Positions 23,401 through 33,261 of a stretch of 64,000 nucleotides of DNA are shown piece by piece. The translations under genes were made by a program, and so were the position numbers. The stretch covers positions 2,064,001-2,128,000 of the forward strand of contig JAMKCF010000011.1 of assembly GCA_023634235.1 (NCBI GenBank), in the 5' to 3' direction. The notes beneath the pieces were generated by a model. It searched no databases, was not told where the DNA came from, and was given only the letters and a program-made list of their open reading frames with translations. The DNA comes from Pisaster brevispinus. Its lineage: Eukaryota > Echinodermata > Asteroidea > Forcipulatida > Asteriidae. Numbering within the stretch: position 1 is the stretch's first letter; each line of letters starts with the position of its first letter.

Positions 23401-26400
23401 AGAAGCTGGTGTGAGACACTTTACATTTACACTATTATTGAATGTTATTATTATTATTATATATTTCTTGTAATGAAACCAAGGACGCCTCATAAGTGAG
23501 CTTAATCACTGTAGCTCGCAAGCCTGAGAAAACCTGTAAACAAGGGTGCTTGCTATGTGAACCAGTAACACCGGGGTTAACCCCCACTCTTGTATGATAA
23601 GTGTTCTGGGTTCTTTGACGTGCACTGCCAATCCTGGTACATGGGACCTACGGCTTAATTCTCCCATCTGAGGGACAAAGCAATTACGGTAAAGTATCTT
23701 GCTCAAGGACACAAGTGCCACGACCGGGACAGTTGTTAACATTTCCTTCAAGGCAAAGGAAGTGTATGCCATGGGACCATGTTAAGAGGATTTACCTCTG
23801 AACTGATCCTTCTACATCACTGCCTATACATTACAATTACATCTACTGCTTTCAATCTTAAATTTTGAGCTGGTTTAGTTCTAGTACCCCTTCCACTCTT
23901 GGTAACATTTTCCAGCCAGTTGACAAAACTATTTGAAATTCTAATACCCACTACTCAGACTCTGCCTTGTAATTGGTTTAGAGTGCGTTACATGGCTACA
24001 GCTGTTTCTAAGGGTGTTGCTAGGGACCTCCTATACTTCAACGCATGATAATGTGGCAATCCAGCCATAGCCATAGTTGTAGCCACCAATTTAGACACAG
24101 CCTTATCTTCACAGCCGCAGAGTGAGATTTTCCTCACCTCATAAAATGCTCTTTGATCCCTCCAGTGATGGCTCTCAGCATCCTGTAAGATGACAGTGGA
24201 GATGACGTTGTTTTGGTACGTCACGATGAGGTCTTTAAGAGTTGTAGTCAGCTCGGAGTACTGAGTCTTGACAGAGTTTAGAAAATACCTGCAAATCAAA
24301 AGTGATCAAAAACTTGTATACAAACCAGAATGACTTTGAGGTCTGCTCTGAAATAAACACTTCTGTCATCAAAATGCATTTCGAAGGAAATGAGCATTTT
24401 TTGTAAAAATTGAACAAAAGTGTATGCCATCTTTGGAGCCAGAAGCAGTAAAAGCTTTGGGTGTGCAGCAGATATGCACCCATGTAACCAACAGGATAGT
24501 TTAGAGGCCCCTCCCTTTAGCATTTTTGGCAATTCTGCTGCACCTTTTTAATTTCTAGTTTCATACTTGTTTTTGAAACAACTTTATTTCTTGTACGGAT
24601 TTCGAGGCATTGCATGTTAAGGTACACTGTATCCATGTGTATTTGGTTTGCAGTAACACCATGTGTATCTACTTTGCTGTGTAGATTTGTTCTTTGAGAA
24701 CTTGTCTTGCTATTTATTCTACTGCCGCGGAGAAGATTTAGGAAATCGGGAGACTACTTAGTTCTGAAAAAACTGTCCTGCTTATCACTTACTACATGGG
24801 GGGGAAGGTAGGAAATTGGCCGGGACTACTACTTTTGCTTAGTGGATTGAGGGGACTTGTCATTATTAACTTCATTGCCATGGAGTGAGTTCTTAATTGG
24901 TCTCAACGTTTTGACTAGCCTGCTCTAGTCATTGTCAGGAGACTGAAGAGTGTTTGAGATGCTGGTCTCTTTATAGGGATTCAGAGGTTTCAGTGTAGAG
25001 TCAGCACTGCTCTGATTGGTTCTTCCGTAAGGAGAACTGCGGTCCGAGGGCTCAGAGGTAAAAACAATGGGCAGACCACTCATTTACTTACCTAGATTCC
25101 TCATCATTGAGAGCGTTCTCATAGTAAGCTAGATGGCTAGACGCAAAGGATGCTATTGACAAGAGTTTGTATTTATCAGTGATGTTAGTATAGGGCTGAT
25201 GACCTGGGGTAAGGGTTGGGCTCATCAGCATCTGTCAAAAAAAAAAAAAATTACATCAAGCAAAGGAAAACTGACGGAACGTTCTGGCAGACCACTTGAT
25301 TGCAGGTGTATGCCAACAAGAGCATTCCTTTGGCCTCGATCGTGCCTGAATTTTGAAACTGTCCCTAAGCTATGATACTAAAATTCATTGTATTTAGTGC
25401 GCTAAATAGCGCAAACAATATTAAAAAGTAATAGCAGTTTTAACTTTAAGTAATTTTAATGATGTTTTAGAAAACATTAAGGTCTGACCATTGCTGCCAG
25501 TGACCTCTGGTATTAAACAACATGATTTGTATTCATTTTACATACTAATGATATCTTCTTGTAGTAGTGGTTCATGCTGAATGATGCAGCCTCTACAAAG
25601 GCTGCTCTGGCAGGTTTAATTACTCCCTCTGATCCTTTGACAGCTAGGGGTAGAATAGCATCCAAGAAGGACATCAGATCAACCAAGCTCTGAAAAAAAA
25701 AAGTGAATTAAGAAGATGCTGAAGAAATGTTTTCAGATTTGGGAGAAAACTCAAGATTCGGAAAAACCCATGTTATCAGGAGCGTGTTGTGGCGACCGAC
25801 CAGAAACAAGCTTGTACTTCAGTCAATGGTTAAGTGCTTTTGGATGTTCAGAGCGTGGTCACAGTGACAGAGCTGTTCCGACCAACTTAGAGGTTAGGTT
25901 AGGCTTGGTTTTGAGATGGCAAAAAGAAAGGAAAAGTTACACCCCCTGGTAGGGACTGAAAATCCATCCACGTGTAAAGCTCTGGTACACGGCAGCAATT
26001 TTAACCTCGGTCCAAGGGGAGACCTACTTTGTGTACTCACTTTTGATGCAAATCTTGGATAACCAGAGTCACTATTCACCAAGTCACCTAAACAGAATAA
26101 ATATAAACAACATGTTTTTAGAAAAAGTGTGTTACAACAAATTTAGAATCAGTATACAAAATCATGACAAGACACTTTTATATTATTAAAACAAAACACT
26201 GAACATTTAACATCGAGTACAGCATACAAGTCAGTTTAAGGTTCAAGTACAGCACATATTGTGGGCATAAACCCAGCAGTGTTCCAGGGCTGACTGAGAC
26301 GGCCCAATTTTCTGACTGTGTATTGACAGGCCCGATTAAATCTGCCCTATTTATGATGCATTTGTATTGGTTACAACACACCACATGACCTTAAAATGAC

Positions 26401-29400
26401 CTTTGTGAGAGTTCAAGAAGTGAGTAAATTCACATTAAGGAAGTCAGCTTTATACATGTGTGTGCTTTGCTAGGGTGACCACATCTCAAAAACCCAACAG
26501 CATGTCCCAGTAAGCATGATCAGCGTGCAAGGCATTCTGGGTACAATCTGAGTCCAATCAACACCGGCAACCATCATGGTGGGCTGAATTTGAGGCAATG
26601 TGTCACATAAAACCTTGTAGAGTTACATGTAAACTAAAGCTTGACGCCCATCTTAGCAGCTTGGTTTGTTTTTTAGCTGTACTCCGTTTTCAAGGATGCA
26701 TTGCGATGTATTTTTTAAGATGGCCCTTTTGCATATGGGCTTTAAATTATCTCACTTTAGTCCTAAAGTTAGAGAACACACTGCAGTAACCTACCACAGA
26801 CAGGGACCATGTCGACAGTGTGGGTTTGTGAGAATAGCATTTCTTCCTGCTGCAATGCAGCTTGGCAGACATTCTTGACCAAGATGGGGATGCTGGCACT
26901 CACATCTGAGATGACCCCTTCCAAGATGGCTGTCCACTCCCACTTAATCTTCTGCTTGAGGACAAACACAAGATGTTAAAGGAATACGGCAAGAACTACA
27001 ATAAAGGGCACCACTTTCCATCTGTCATGTAAGCAGCTTTTCTCAAACATTTAAATTATTTTTGAGTGCCTGAAACCACCCAAAACAGGTTTCAACATGT
27101 GAATGGACATGCACTGAAAATAGTTTGAAGTCTACCTGAGTTACAGGGCTGTCTAATACGGTGTGTCTTCGCTGGGCACTACCCTCAGGCGCCATCATCC
27201 CAGGGGTTACTCCAAACGGAGGAGGGATTGCATCAGGCATCACCCCCTTCCTACCGACGTACTCTCCACGATGGCGTGCATCACGGCTGCTCTGTTCTTT
27301 AGAATGCTTCAGTGCACCTGTGGAAAGAGAAATAAAATCCTAATGATCTGGGGCACTTTTTGGCGAGATCGATCAGAAAAATAATTGAGCCTTGGTCAAT
27401 GGTTAAGCGCTTTCATGAGTTTAGTTGAACCGCACCGATGCAGCTGCTCCGATCATCCCGTAATTGGGTTGTTTACTTGGTTAGGCTTGTTTTCAAAATG
27501 TCGGATTCTACAAATTAACGAAAAATGTCAACGGATATCCCACAGTAACAATTTTTTAGCTACAAGCAGTCTTGTGGATTACCCCCCAAATTTGGACCCG
27601 CGAGTTCGTTGGGGTTTGGTGGACAAAGATGAACCTGAAAAGAAAATTGCAGAGAAAGGTTAGGGTTGCCAACTTACTTTTGATGCCCTTGGTGCGGCCA
27701 TGTTTCATAAGAGAGCTGGGATCCATGGAGGCCTGTTGATGTAGCATGTGTATCAGTGAATCCATCCCAGACAGCTGCTCAGTGATGCTTATGAGGTTGA
27801 CCAGCTCCTCTTGAGTCAAAGGAGGAATATCTGACATCACAATGACAACATTTAGTATGAATTCATACAATTTAAAAGTTAAATCAACCATTTTAAATGA
27901 TAATTTCTGGTTAATGTTATCCAAATCGATTTTATGAATGATGAATAATTGAGAAGCGTGAGTAATTCTAAGTTGCTGTACAAACACATTTCCATCCATC
28001 TTGAACACAAAGAACAGATCGGAATGTTGCTAAGAGTGTTGATAACTTGCTAGGGGCATTCTATACTACAATGCATAGTGTGGCGGTCCAGCCACAACTG
28101 TAGCCACCAATACAGACACAGCCTAAAACTTGAACCCTTTTGACCTTAAGTCCTTAACTCTAAAGGCCACTCCATTTCCACACAATCAAGCTCTGTTCCC
28201 TATCAAAAGCTACATAGCTCTAATCTGTGTTGACTCCATAAACTTTCAACAAATCACCAAAAAGTATATTCATTTGGCAATGCAGTACTAAACACAGATA
28301 TTTCCCAACAACGAGGGTGTAGGTTTTTTTCAGAAGCTTGAAAAAAGAAAGTCCGATAAATTAAACTAACAAGCGAAACTCTAATCACCTTCTACAGAGA
28401 TGTCAACTTCCACTCCCTCCGAGTCTTCTTCCATATCTTCTGGATCATCTCCGAAGAGAGACGACGAGACCAGGCTGCCCTTCATCCTCTTCCCTCCAGG
28501 CTTCCTCTCTGCCTCTTCCTCCCTCTTCACTTTCTCCCTGTCACCTTTGACTTCCCATGCTCTCTCTAGAAGGCTTTGCACATCCTCGGACAAACTACAC
28601 AGGTAGATTTCTCGCAGGGCCTGGGCTGCCTCAACCTGGAGTGAAAAGTACAAAGTCCAGAGGGTGTCTGTGCCGTTACCTCTCAAAATAAAACATCTTG
28701 GTATAATCAGTCACTGAGCTGCCATCATGCATCTTACAATCAGGGAGATTTTGTACAACAATCAGGGAGATATTGAGAATTACATTCAACAAGGGAAAGA
28801 GTTTCCATAATCGGGGAGATTTTCAAATCTGTTCATCAGAACATGGAAAGATTGGTTTTATTTTTAGGGAACTGTCTGCAGAATCAGGAGAGTTGGCAGC
28901 TCTGCCTTGCATTGGCTGCCATTGATGAGGTAAAATAATGGAGAATGGCACGCATGCACTTAACCAATGATAGGTCTTCATTGACCTCAGTGAGGGCGCT
29001 ATTTGAGCTTGTGACATCACATGCAAAGGGTCTATTCAACAATATTTGAATTGATTATATGATCATGCACAACTTCATTGATAAAAATCACTCTCAGAGG
29101 CAATTCTTAACCCTGTCCGAGGAGTGTGAAAAAACAGCACTCCTTTGAATTTAAAATTGGCTTTACAGACGGTGGGAAACAGTTTAATCACAGCTGGAAA
29201 ATAACTGCAGATGAGGCATTAATTTGCTTTTTTCACATAAAAAAAAATAAAAATCCAGCAATCTAATCCTGCAATGCTGTACAAGCATTTGAATTGTAAG
29301 AGGTACTTTCGTGAACAGTTACATTTTATAAAAATCGTCTTTTCAATTTCACTGTTTACACTAATGTGTGAGGTTTGGTTCTGATGAGTGCAAAGAGCTC

Positions 29401-32231
29401 TCCGTAATAATTTAAGGAGAGTAGTTCTCCTCATGTTTCTTGAAATGACGGACTGGTCACAAACAACCCAAGCTTCCTTTTGAAGGAAATTAATTCTTAC
29501 CTGTCCATCGAAGACGTTAGATAGCATCACAGCAAAATCTTCCTCAATCATACATTGAAGACACTCCACTAGCTTTGGGAGTCGCATTGCTAGTAGATCC
29601 AAGGTAACAGGCTGCCTGGGCTCTGAAGCTTGTGTTATAGACTGTGCCGTTATAAAATAAACAATATATACATTTTTTTATTTTGTATGAGTGACTATGT
29701 GACCAACATTTTTTGGTGTTTTGGGTGAGGAACCAAAGTCTTGCTTCTTTCATAATTTGAAGAATCAAACTTTCAATATATTTATCTTTGTTTGTTCATG
29801 TAAAATTAAATCTATTTTGGGTTGAACAAAGACAAATTGACTTCAGAGTGAGATTTGAACCTGCGGATTAATGTGCCAGCACTCTACCAACTGAGCCATT
29901 TAGCCCCAACGTTGGCTATCTCCCCATTTTCTCAATATATTTGTTCGGGGTGCCAGCCAGAAGCTATGTATTCAACGTGTAAATGCCGTATAATCAGGGA
30001 TCACCCAAGTTAACGATATAACCAAGGAAGCAGCAGGTGAATTTTTCTTTGTTAAAACCAAAATTAATTAAAGTTCACCCAGTCAGTTTCCCTTGTGGTG
30101 TATTACTTAATAATGTAATCCTTGTTAAAACAAGAAAATGAAGAGACCACAACAACGGCTCTTTTCAGATCAAACACTCCTCCTACAAGAATTTCCAAAT
30201 GGTTGTACCAACAACTTTACTATTAAAGGTCACTAAGAACACACACAATTTACATACTGGCTCAACAAAACACCGACTAATATTACCTCATCACTGTACG
30301 AGGGGGTCAACAAATCTTGGATCAGGGTCGTGACCTGTTGTGACCTTAGCAGCTGGTAGCTCCCCCATATTTTCTTCTCGGGGTACAGGATACACAGAGA
30401 CTGGAGATACTCCACCCGGTCATTCTGCTGGACATCGACCCCGCCGCGACTCTGCAGGACGGGGAGCCTCTGAATTCTCTCCAGGAAGTGACGCCGCAAC
30501 CGAGATCGGATGTCCTCCCACATCAGGTCGTTGCCCTCGTCGGCAGCATCGGTGATGGTGTTGAGGGACATGGCAGACTGGGTCATGTGATCGGGGTCAG
30601 GGGCTCTGATTGGTAGGCCGAGGCCCTCGTGGGATGAGAGGAAGAGTAGTTGTCTGAAGACCGTTAGCTCGCACCCAGGATTTGTCGTCAGATGATGAAG
30701 CTGTAAAAGGTAAGGGAGGAAACCAAATGGGAAACAGTTGTAGCAATATTGACCCCCTTGACAGCACATCACCTGCAGTGACTGTGTCATGCTCACCATT
30801 TTGAGAGCCAACAGGTAAGCATGTAAACGCCACGTCGCTCTAAAATTTTTCCTACACTGTATAACACACAGAGACATTGACTTCCAAAATGGCGAACCAA
30901 AATTATTATGATGTTGGCGTCAGGCCAATTGGGTCAATAAGTTTTGAATGCCAGTAGAATTGGTAGTTTACTGTTCGATTGATTTGAAGTTTGGTACAGT
31001 TCATAACACAAAAAATTATGATTAAAAAAAAGAAAAAAAATGATATTGAAGCATACCAGGGTAAAAGTCATCAGAGAAATGTTTCAATAGTATTGACTAT
31101 ATATAAGTTTACTTACAATTGTCTTGAGTAGAATTCCCACGTCTTCTGGTTCTGGTGTCAGGCAGGCACACTCCTCCAATACCGGTGTATGGATGAGACT
31201 GTCCATTGCATCCTTGATGTTGGTATAGTCATTGTCTGCTGATAGACTATTTGTAGCTTGTACTAGACGTCTCAGTGTATCTTCAATACTGCGGGTCAGA
31301 TTAATATAAACCACAAAAGAGTATAATACACTTTGCATACAAAAACAGTCTGGAGAAACTTGTGGAGATAGCGCTCTAATGGCACCGAGATAGCACTCTG
31401 ATAAGACTGAGATACCATTTTGATAGCACTCTGATATCACTGAGATAGCACTATTATAAGATTGAGATACCATTTTGATAGCACTGAGATAACACTATAA
31501 CAGCACTCGGATGGAATTGAGATAGTACTATGATAGCATGAGTAGCACTCTGAGAATTGAGATACCACTCTGACAACACTGAGATAGCACTCTGGTAGCA
31601 TTTTGATAACACTCTGATAGCATTTTGATGGTAGCACTGATGGAATGCAAAAATGGCTGATAAAGAGCAGTTTGCAATAAATCATACCAACAGGTTGGCC
31701 AACACTTGCCACCAAGTTTGCTTTAAGTGTCTCAGTTAGGATCTTAGCTACAAGTTGTAAAATCTGATTTGTAATGAAGATGATGAGTTGATGATCCCAC
31801 CAAATTTAAATTGTTAATTCTAAACCACAAAGGAAACTGACTGTGTAAATATTTAAATGATATGGGGTTGAACAAAGAAAAAAATTATTTTTCAAATTTA
31901 AATTGTTATGTTTTCTAGTTTCGGACACTAAAACCATAGCATATGAAACTACTTGAAGCATTGCTGTACTAAAACAACTGACTCATTTGTTTTTTTAGAG
32001 TCTTACATTGAGTACCGGTACTTAAGTTATCAATGTTTTTTATGCTCGCTGCTTCTACTCTAGTAGCAGTTGAGAGATGCTTAGTTTGACTCACCTTCTG
32101 TCATTTTCACCGAGCTGTCTATCAATGTCCTCTATAGCTGCGTGTAATGTCTGTAGGCAGGGTGGTCCCATCTCAAACATTGCACTAGCAGAGGGTAGAC
32201 TGCAAAGGGGACTAGACTGGAGGGATGACAT
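14071..32231 (-). CDS. KIAA0825: KIAA0825 homologue, 24 recognised coding exons
   Basis: A large conserved protein; human KIAA0825 (1,275 aa as I recall) is mutated in postaxial polydactyly type A10, and no enzymatic activity is known. The match is clearest in exon 3 (LMWEDIRSRLRRHFLERIQ, then a LYPEKK block), exon 4 (CLQCMIEEDFAVML), exons 12-13 (TVILQDAESHHW, ERCSFSIQMWH, PSYKRTRQYR) and the last exon. Exon borders are 32231-32095, 31288-31117, 30700-30287, 29641-29501, 28635-28389, 27830-27678, 27317-27136, 26951-26795, 26087-26041, 25689-25546, 25231-25092, 24288-24138, 23367-23177, 22720-22370, 21677-21587, 21430-21379, 20782-20581, 19741-19631, 19359-19223, 18998-18838, 18187-18043, 16890-16788, 16103-16000 and 14451-14071. 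Phases agree at every junction except the last, where an exon of length 2 mod 3 is missing. About 1,371 codons are accounted for. No signal peptide or membrane segment is evident. Confidence 0.9.
14821..14882 (+). ncRNA. Candidate precursor-miRNA-like hairpin
   Basis: Arms 14821-14838 (ttgttactgtggtgtgct) and 14865-14882 (agcacatcacagtaacaa) pair over 18 positions with one G-U on the plus strand. An inner 5-bp stem (ttagc/gctaa) closes an 11-nt loop. The 62-nt size is typical of animal pre-miRNA, but I recognise no known mature sequence. It could equally be a tiny inverted-repeat element. It lies in the last KIAA0825 intron, antisense to the gene by the better-paired strand. Confidence 0.4.
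16000..16103 (-). CDS. KIAA0825: KIAA0825 coding exon 23
   Basis: Residues 1210-1245: HCSGYPLDEAPSEFLEHYRQ, MQANLVLQAPE. Strong acceptor (ttccctgcag) and donor (GAAG|gtaagt), leaving phase 1. That does not match the phase-0 entry of the terminal exon, so a further exon is expected between them. Confidence 0.85.
16540..16605. repeat. TCTAA microsatellite, degenerate
   Basis: Repeats of atctaatctaatctaatt within a KIAA0825 intron. Confidence 0.6.
16788..16890 (-). CDS. KIAA0825: KIAA0825 coding exon 22
   Basis: Residues 1176-1210: ESLPQPVYAFMGRHTDWLHS, KIDTIISHMDN. Acceptor tgtttcag; donor ATGA|gtaagt. Confidence 0.88.
17155..17345 (+). mobile_element. SINE family A, near full length
   Basis: Begins gatccctggctacatggcgg, then ggcacccccgaacaaagatatt, then a tRNA-like head gctagatagctcagttggtt with B-box ggttcaaatccag. 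Copies at 8095, 29815 (inverted), 49310 (inverted) and 59610 share this order. It is antisense to KIAA0825. Confidence 0.85.
17845..17950 (-). mobile_element. SINE family C fragment
   Basis: Reverse complement carries tttgcctgtggattttttg, cggaaagtactgagtatacag and cacatcgttgtaagggtaaa, matching the body of the family C copies at 2130-2245 and 7010-7095. Confidence 0.7.
18043..18187 (-). CDS. KIAA0825: KIAA0825 coding exon 21
   Basis: Residues 1128-1176: VIACCLYSKLHDNEFLVEMA, GVPISPQKYEELSQLGHYC. Acceptor tactgtag; donor GCAA|gtaagt. Confidence 0.88.
18838..18998 (-). CDS. KIAA0825: KIAA0825 coding exon 20
   Basis: Residues 1074-1127: PQEDMFSAMLMLITTLADNV, LCIFFNSLQQRLNEKEIHC. Acceptor ccctgtag; donor CAG|gtaatc. 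Confidence 0.88.
19223..19359 (-). CDS. KIAA0825: KIAA0825 coding exon 19
   Basis: Residues 1028-1074: AIKPAMSILLKEVVDPKS, CGFIDSLKELPCGCRLKQKT. Acceptor actgtag; donor ACAG|gtgaga. Confidence 0.88.
19500..19620 (+). mobile_element. SINE family B fragment
   Basis: acacttgtgtccttgagcaagatgctttac is the family B body word found after the tRNA-like head at 45130 and 130. Confidence 0.6.
19631..19741 (-). CDS. KIAA0825: KIAA0825 coding exon 18
   Basis: Residues 991-1028: EDNWESFSEASCIPDRTT, SLWLGSVYKLISSYIDR. Acceptor tttacag; donor ACAG|gtaaaa. Confidence 0.88.
20581..20782 (-). CDS. KIAA0825: KIAA0825 coding exon 17, with Cys cluster
   Basis: Residues 924-991. A four-cysteine cluster (CDGCSGGICPGKQC) precedes a helical block DVVQPIVDLLVLCGDQPNAL. 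The cluster has CxxC spacing but no full zinc-finger pattern. Acceptor tttcatag; donor AAAA|gtatgc. Confidence 0.88.
20901..21269. mobile_element. MITE with 15-bp perfect terminal inverted repeats
   Basis: The left end tacatacctgccaac (20901-20915) is the exact reverse complement of the right end gttggcaggtatgta (21255-21269). The 369-bp interior has no transposase. It lies in a KIAA0825 intron. The superfamily is not clear. Confidence 0.8.
21379..21430 (-). CDS. KIAA0825: KIAA0825 coding exon 16 (52 bp)
   Basis: Residues 907-924: ALLMRNCLVPTLMVTNT. Acceptor atttcag; donor ACAG|gtaaaa; phase 0 in, phase 1 out. Confidence 0.85.
21587..21677 (-). CDS. KIAA0825: KIAA0825 coding exon 15
   Basis: Residues 876-906: DNLQDKQAVFIQLKLLCSQP, CPKYHQILQ. 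Acceptor tattacag; donor CAG|gtaggt. Confidence 0.88.
22130..22260 (-). mobile_element. SINE family B fragment
   Basis: The reverse complement carries the cttaagcgagacagttaac / ataattgcttctctccacc words of the family B body (compare gcaattacggtaaagtatcttgc at 23683). Confidence 0.5.
22370..22720 (-). CDS. KIAA0825: KIAA0825 coding exon 14
   Basis: 351 bp, residues 759-876: ADITAIFLITMDHIWYICPS, LEDLYRTFRKGF, SSREWLRWIYPGLFRGL. It is GC-richer than the flanking introns. Acceptor ttccacag; donor AAAGG|gtaatt. Confidence 0.9.
22861..23164. mobile_element. Harbinger-like MITE with TAA target duplication
   Basis: Ends cacccggttcagacaagcg and (reverse complement of the right end) cacctgtttcagacaggcg are imperfect inverted repeats. 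TAA flanks both sides (22858-22860 and 23165-23167 by my reading), the target-site signature of PIF/Harbinger elements. The element abuts KIAA0825 exon 13, with only about 10 bp between it and the donor. Confidence 0.75.
23177..23367 (-). CDS. KIAA0825: KIAA0825 coding exon 13
   Basis: Residues 696-759: ERCSFSIQMWHLHLDALRRD, CPPTQAQEIFGEVMNESL, AKPSYKRTRQYR. Low rate of change is suggested by the compact aromatic motifs. Acceptor tttgcag; donor ACAG|gtgaga. Confidence 0.92.
23460..23745 (-). mobile_element. SINE family B, near full length
   Basis: Reads on the minus strand from gtcgtggcacttgtgtccttg through ggttaacccc and cacatagcaagcacccttg to cctcataagtgag. The copy at 45095-45410 has the same words in the same order. 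It lies in a KIAA0825 intron. Confidence 0.85.
23985..24110. mobile_element. Palindromic MITE family P, copy 1
   Basis: Inner words gctacagctgttt and agccatagccatagttgtagcc form an imperfect palindrome ending in caatttagacacagcc. Related copies lie at 28020-28122, 36035-36168, 45585-45705 and 50990-51115. Confidence 0.65.
24138..24288 (-). CDS. KIAA0825: KIAA0825 coding exon 12
   Basis: Residues 645-695, well-conserved block: LIVTYQNNVISTVILQDAES, HHWRDQRAFYE. Acceptor atttgcag; donor GAG|gtgagg. Confidence 0.9.
25092..25231 (-). CDS. KIAA0825: KIAA0825 coding exon 11
   Basis: Residues 599-645: TPGHQPYTNITDKYKLLSIA, then SSHLAYYENALNDEES. Acceptor tttgacag; donor CTAG|gtaagt. Confidence 0.88.
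25546..25689 (-). CDS. KIAA0825: KIAA0825 coding exon 10
   Basis: Residues 551-598: SLVDLMSFLDAILPLAVKGS and AAFVEAASFSMNHYYKKISL. Acceptor is a run of T then cag; donor TTA|gtatgt. Confidence 0.88.
25716..25930 (+). repeat. Dispersed repeat E, copy 1
   Basis: Shares gtcaatggttaagtgcttt and ggttaggcttggttttgaga with 27340-27500. Function unknown; the copies sit in two KIAA0825 introns. Confidence 0.5.
26041..26087 (-). CDS. KIAA0825: KIAA0825 coding exon 9 (47 bp)
   Basis: Short exon, residues 535-550 (GDLVNSDSGYPRFASK). Acceptor tgtttag; donor AAA|gtgagt. It fits the phases of both neighbours. Confidence 0.82.
26795..26951 (-). CDS. KIAA0825: KIAA0825 coding exon 8
   Basis: Residues 483-535: KIKWEWTAILEGVISDVSAS and helical continuation. 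Acceptor caagcag; donor TGTG|gtaggt. Confidence 0.88.
27136..27317 (-). CDS. KIAA0825: KIAA0825 coding exon 7
   Basis: Residues 422-482, a basic then Pro/Gly-rich linker (KEQSSRDARHRGEYVGRK, PDAIPPPFGVTPGMM). Acceptor ttccacag; donor CAG|gtagac; ends in phase 0. Confidence 0.85.
27340..27500 (+). repeat. Dispersed repeat E, copy 2
   Basis: Shares ggtcaatggttaagcgctttc and ggttaggcttgttttcaaaa with 25800-25920. Confidence 0.5.
27678..27830 (-). CDS. KIAA0825: KIAA0825 coding exon 6
   Basis: Residues 371-422: PPLTQEELVNLISITEQLSG, MDSLIHMLHQQASMDP. Acceptor gatgtcag; donor AAAA|gtaagt. Confidence 0.88.
28020..28122. mobile_element. Palindromic MITE family P, copy 2
   Basis: Ends tccagccacaactgtagcc and ccaatacagacacagcctaa, as in the copy at 24060-24105. 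Confidence 0.6.
28389..28635 (-). CDS. KIAA0825: KIAA0825 coding exon 5, with charged insert
   Basis: Residues 289-371. The first half is a helix (VEAAQALREIYLCSLSEDVQ). The second half is a lysine/glutamate-rich then strongly acidic stretch (KVKREEEAERKPGGKR, DDPEDMEEDSEGVEVDI) that looks disordered. Acceptor cactccag; donor GAAG|gtgatt. Confidence 0.88.
28855..29035. repeat. Dispersed repeat D, copy 2
   Basis: Shares gacctcagtgagggcgct, tttgagcttgtgacatca and aaagggtct with 6585-6635. Confidence 0.6.
29501..29641 (-). CDS. KIAA0825: KIAA0825 coding exon 4
   Basis: Residues 242-288; LPKLVECLQCMIEEDFAVML aligns with the vertebrate LKLYSVIKEDF segment. Acceptor ggcacag; donor CAG|gtaaga; phase 0 at both ends. 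Confidence 0.9.
29815..30015 (-). mobile_element. SINE family A, near full length
   Basis: Minus-strand tRNA-like head (gggctaaatggctcagttgg, B-box ggttcaaatctcac) followed on the plus-strand side by ttgaacaaagacaaattgac. The same module lies at 49310-49500. Confidence 0.85.
30287..30700 (-). CDS. KIAA0825: KIAA0825 coding exon 3, family signature
   Basis: 414 bp, residues 104-241. Carries LMWEDIRSRLRRHFLERIQ and LQSLCILYPEKKIWGSYQLL, the segment that identified the gene (vertebrate counterparts read MWDDIR..LRR and LLFLYPESE). Acceptor ttttacag; donor GAG|gtaata. Confidence 0.92.
31117..31288 (-). CDS. KIAA0825: KIAA0825 coding exon 2
   Basis: Residues 46-103, amphipathic helices (IEDTLRRLVQATNSL, CLTPEPEDVGILLKTI). 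Acceptor cccgcag; donor ATT|gtaagt; phase 2 in, phase 0 out. Confidence 0.85.
31365..31650. repeat. Degenerate minisatellite, core tgatagcactctgatag
   Basis: About 17-bp units built from gatagcactctgata, gagatagcact and gataccattttgatagc repeat with drift over 285 bp in the first KIAA0825 coding intron. It yields spurious minus-strand frames rich in CYQS/ECY words. Confidence 0.8.
32095..32231 (-). CDS. KIAA0825: KIAA0825 coding exon 1
   Basis: Residues 1-46. The helix CLQTLHAAIEDIDRQLGEN resembles the N-terminal helical region of vertebrate KIAA0825. I chose the ATG at 32231 because the sequence upstream looks like 5' UTR after the acceptor near 32263. An in-frame ATG at 32315 is only possible if that acceptor is not used. 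Donor AGAAG|gtgagt. Confidence 0.75.
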
Positions 32232-32886
32232 GATTGACCAATTGCCACCTGTCTCTTCTTCCTGTCGGACAATTTGAAATTCACATACATAATTTACTGC
32301 ATCTTCTGTTTTCATTTAGGCTGTGGATATTTAGCTGGCGATGACAAAATGATCCCAAAAATCAAAGTAGCGTTGAAGTCACAGGACCAAATGGCTTGAA
32401 TTGGGCCTTCATTTTCCAAAAATTTCCAATCACCCCCGCATCGCTGCGTGATGAGCAGCGCTAACGTGCTGAATGTACATTTCTATTCATTTTTACCCCC
32501 CTCCCCCATAATTCATATTCGCCACCCCCCCCAATAATAATGATGATGATGATTTTTATTTATTATTATTTAATAATTTAAAAAAAACTTTAATTAATAA
32601 TAATTGAATTCCTGTTAACGGGCCTGGTCCAGGTGGCTGGTCGTTTTTGTAAATAATATTTCTGTATTTCTATCGTTTTTTCAACTTACTTTAAAATTAA
32701 GAAACGTGATACACAGGTATTAAATTATGAATGCGCTAATTATTAAGTATGAGCACCTAACCCAAAATTCCACCCCCAGTCCTACTTTCATGAAATATTA
32801 ATTATTATGTTTACTTGGTTACGCACCCGACCGAACGACGAGAGCAGGGCCCCCCTGCAATAAATGTAAGACTTTCTAAGACTTAC

Positions 32887-32965
32887 CAATGCCACACGGA
32901 CGTCGTTTCAGTCAGCCTCCTCTCATTGGTCTCCACACCCCAAAATATCTGACTTTCGTGTAAGA
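32887..32965 (-). promoter_or_regulatory. KIAA0825: Probable noncoding first exon of KIAA0825
   Basis: A consensus donor GCATTG|gtaagt ends an exon at 32887. A CCAAT (minus strand) lies near 32934, and a four-codon upstream ORF (ATG AGA GGA GGC then stop) lies within the exon. Splicing to an acceptor 5' of exon 1 (gtccgacag, ending at 32263) would give the 5' UTR. The start of transcription is not determined. Confidence 0.45.
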
Positions 32966-33261
32966 ATTTGAAATCATTTGCCACAGCAAAAATTTGTACT
33001 TTCATCTGCAAATCATAAGAAAATGTCAAATTACTGTGCAAAACCACACACTAGAGGTCGCTATTTCACTAAGAAAGTCATACTGATACTCCCCTATTTC
33101 TATTTAGTGGACTGTTCTATTTGACATTATTATGAACTTTTCACATTGCTACAAAAAGACCCAATATATAAAGCATGATTGATACTTTATAAAATATTAT
33201 CTGCAATTTTCTGTCAAATTTAAATTACAACTGCAAATTCTTAAAACTGTCAATATATAGA

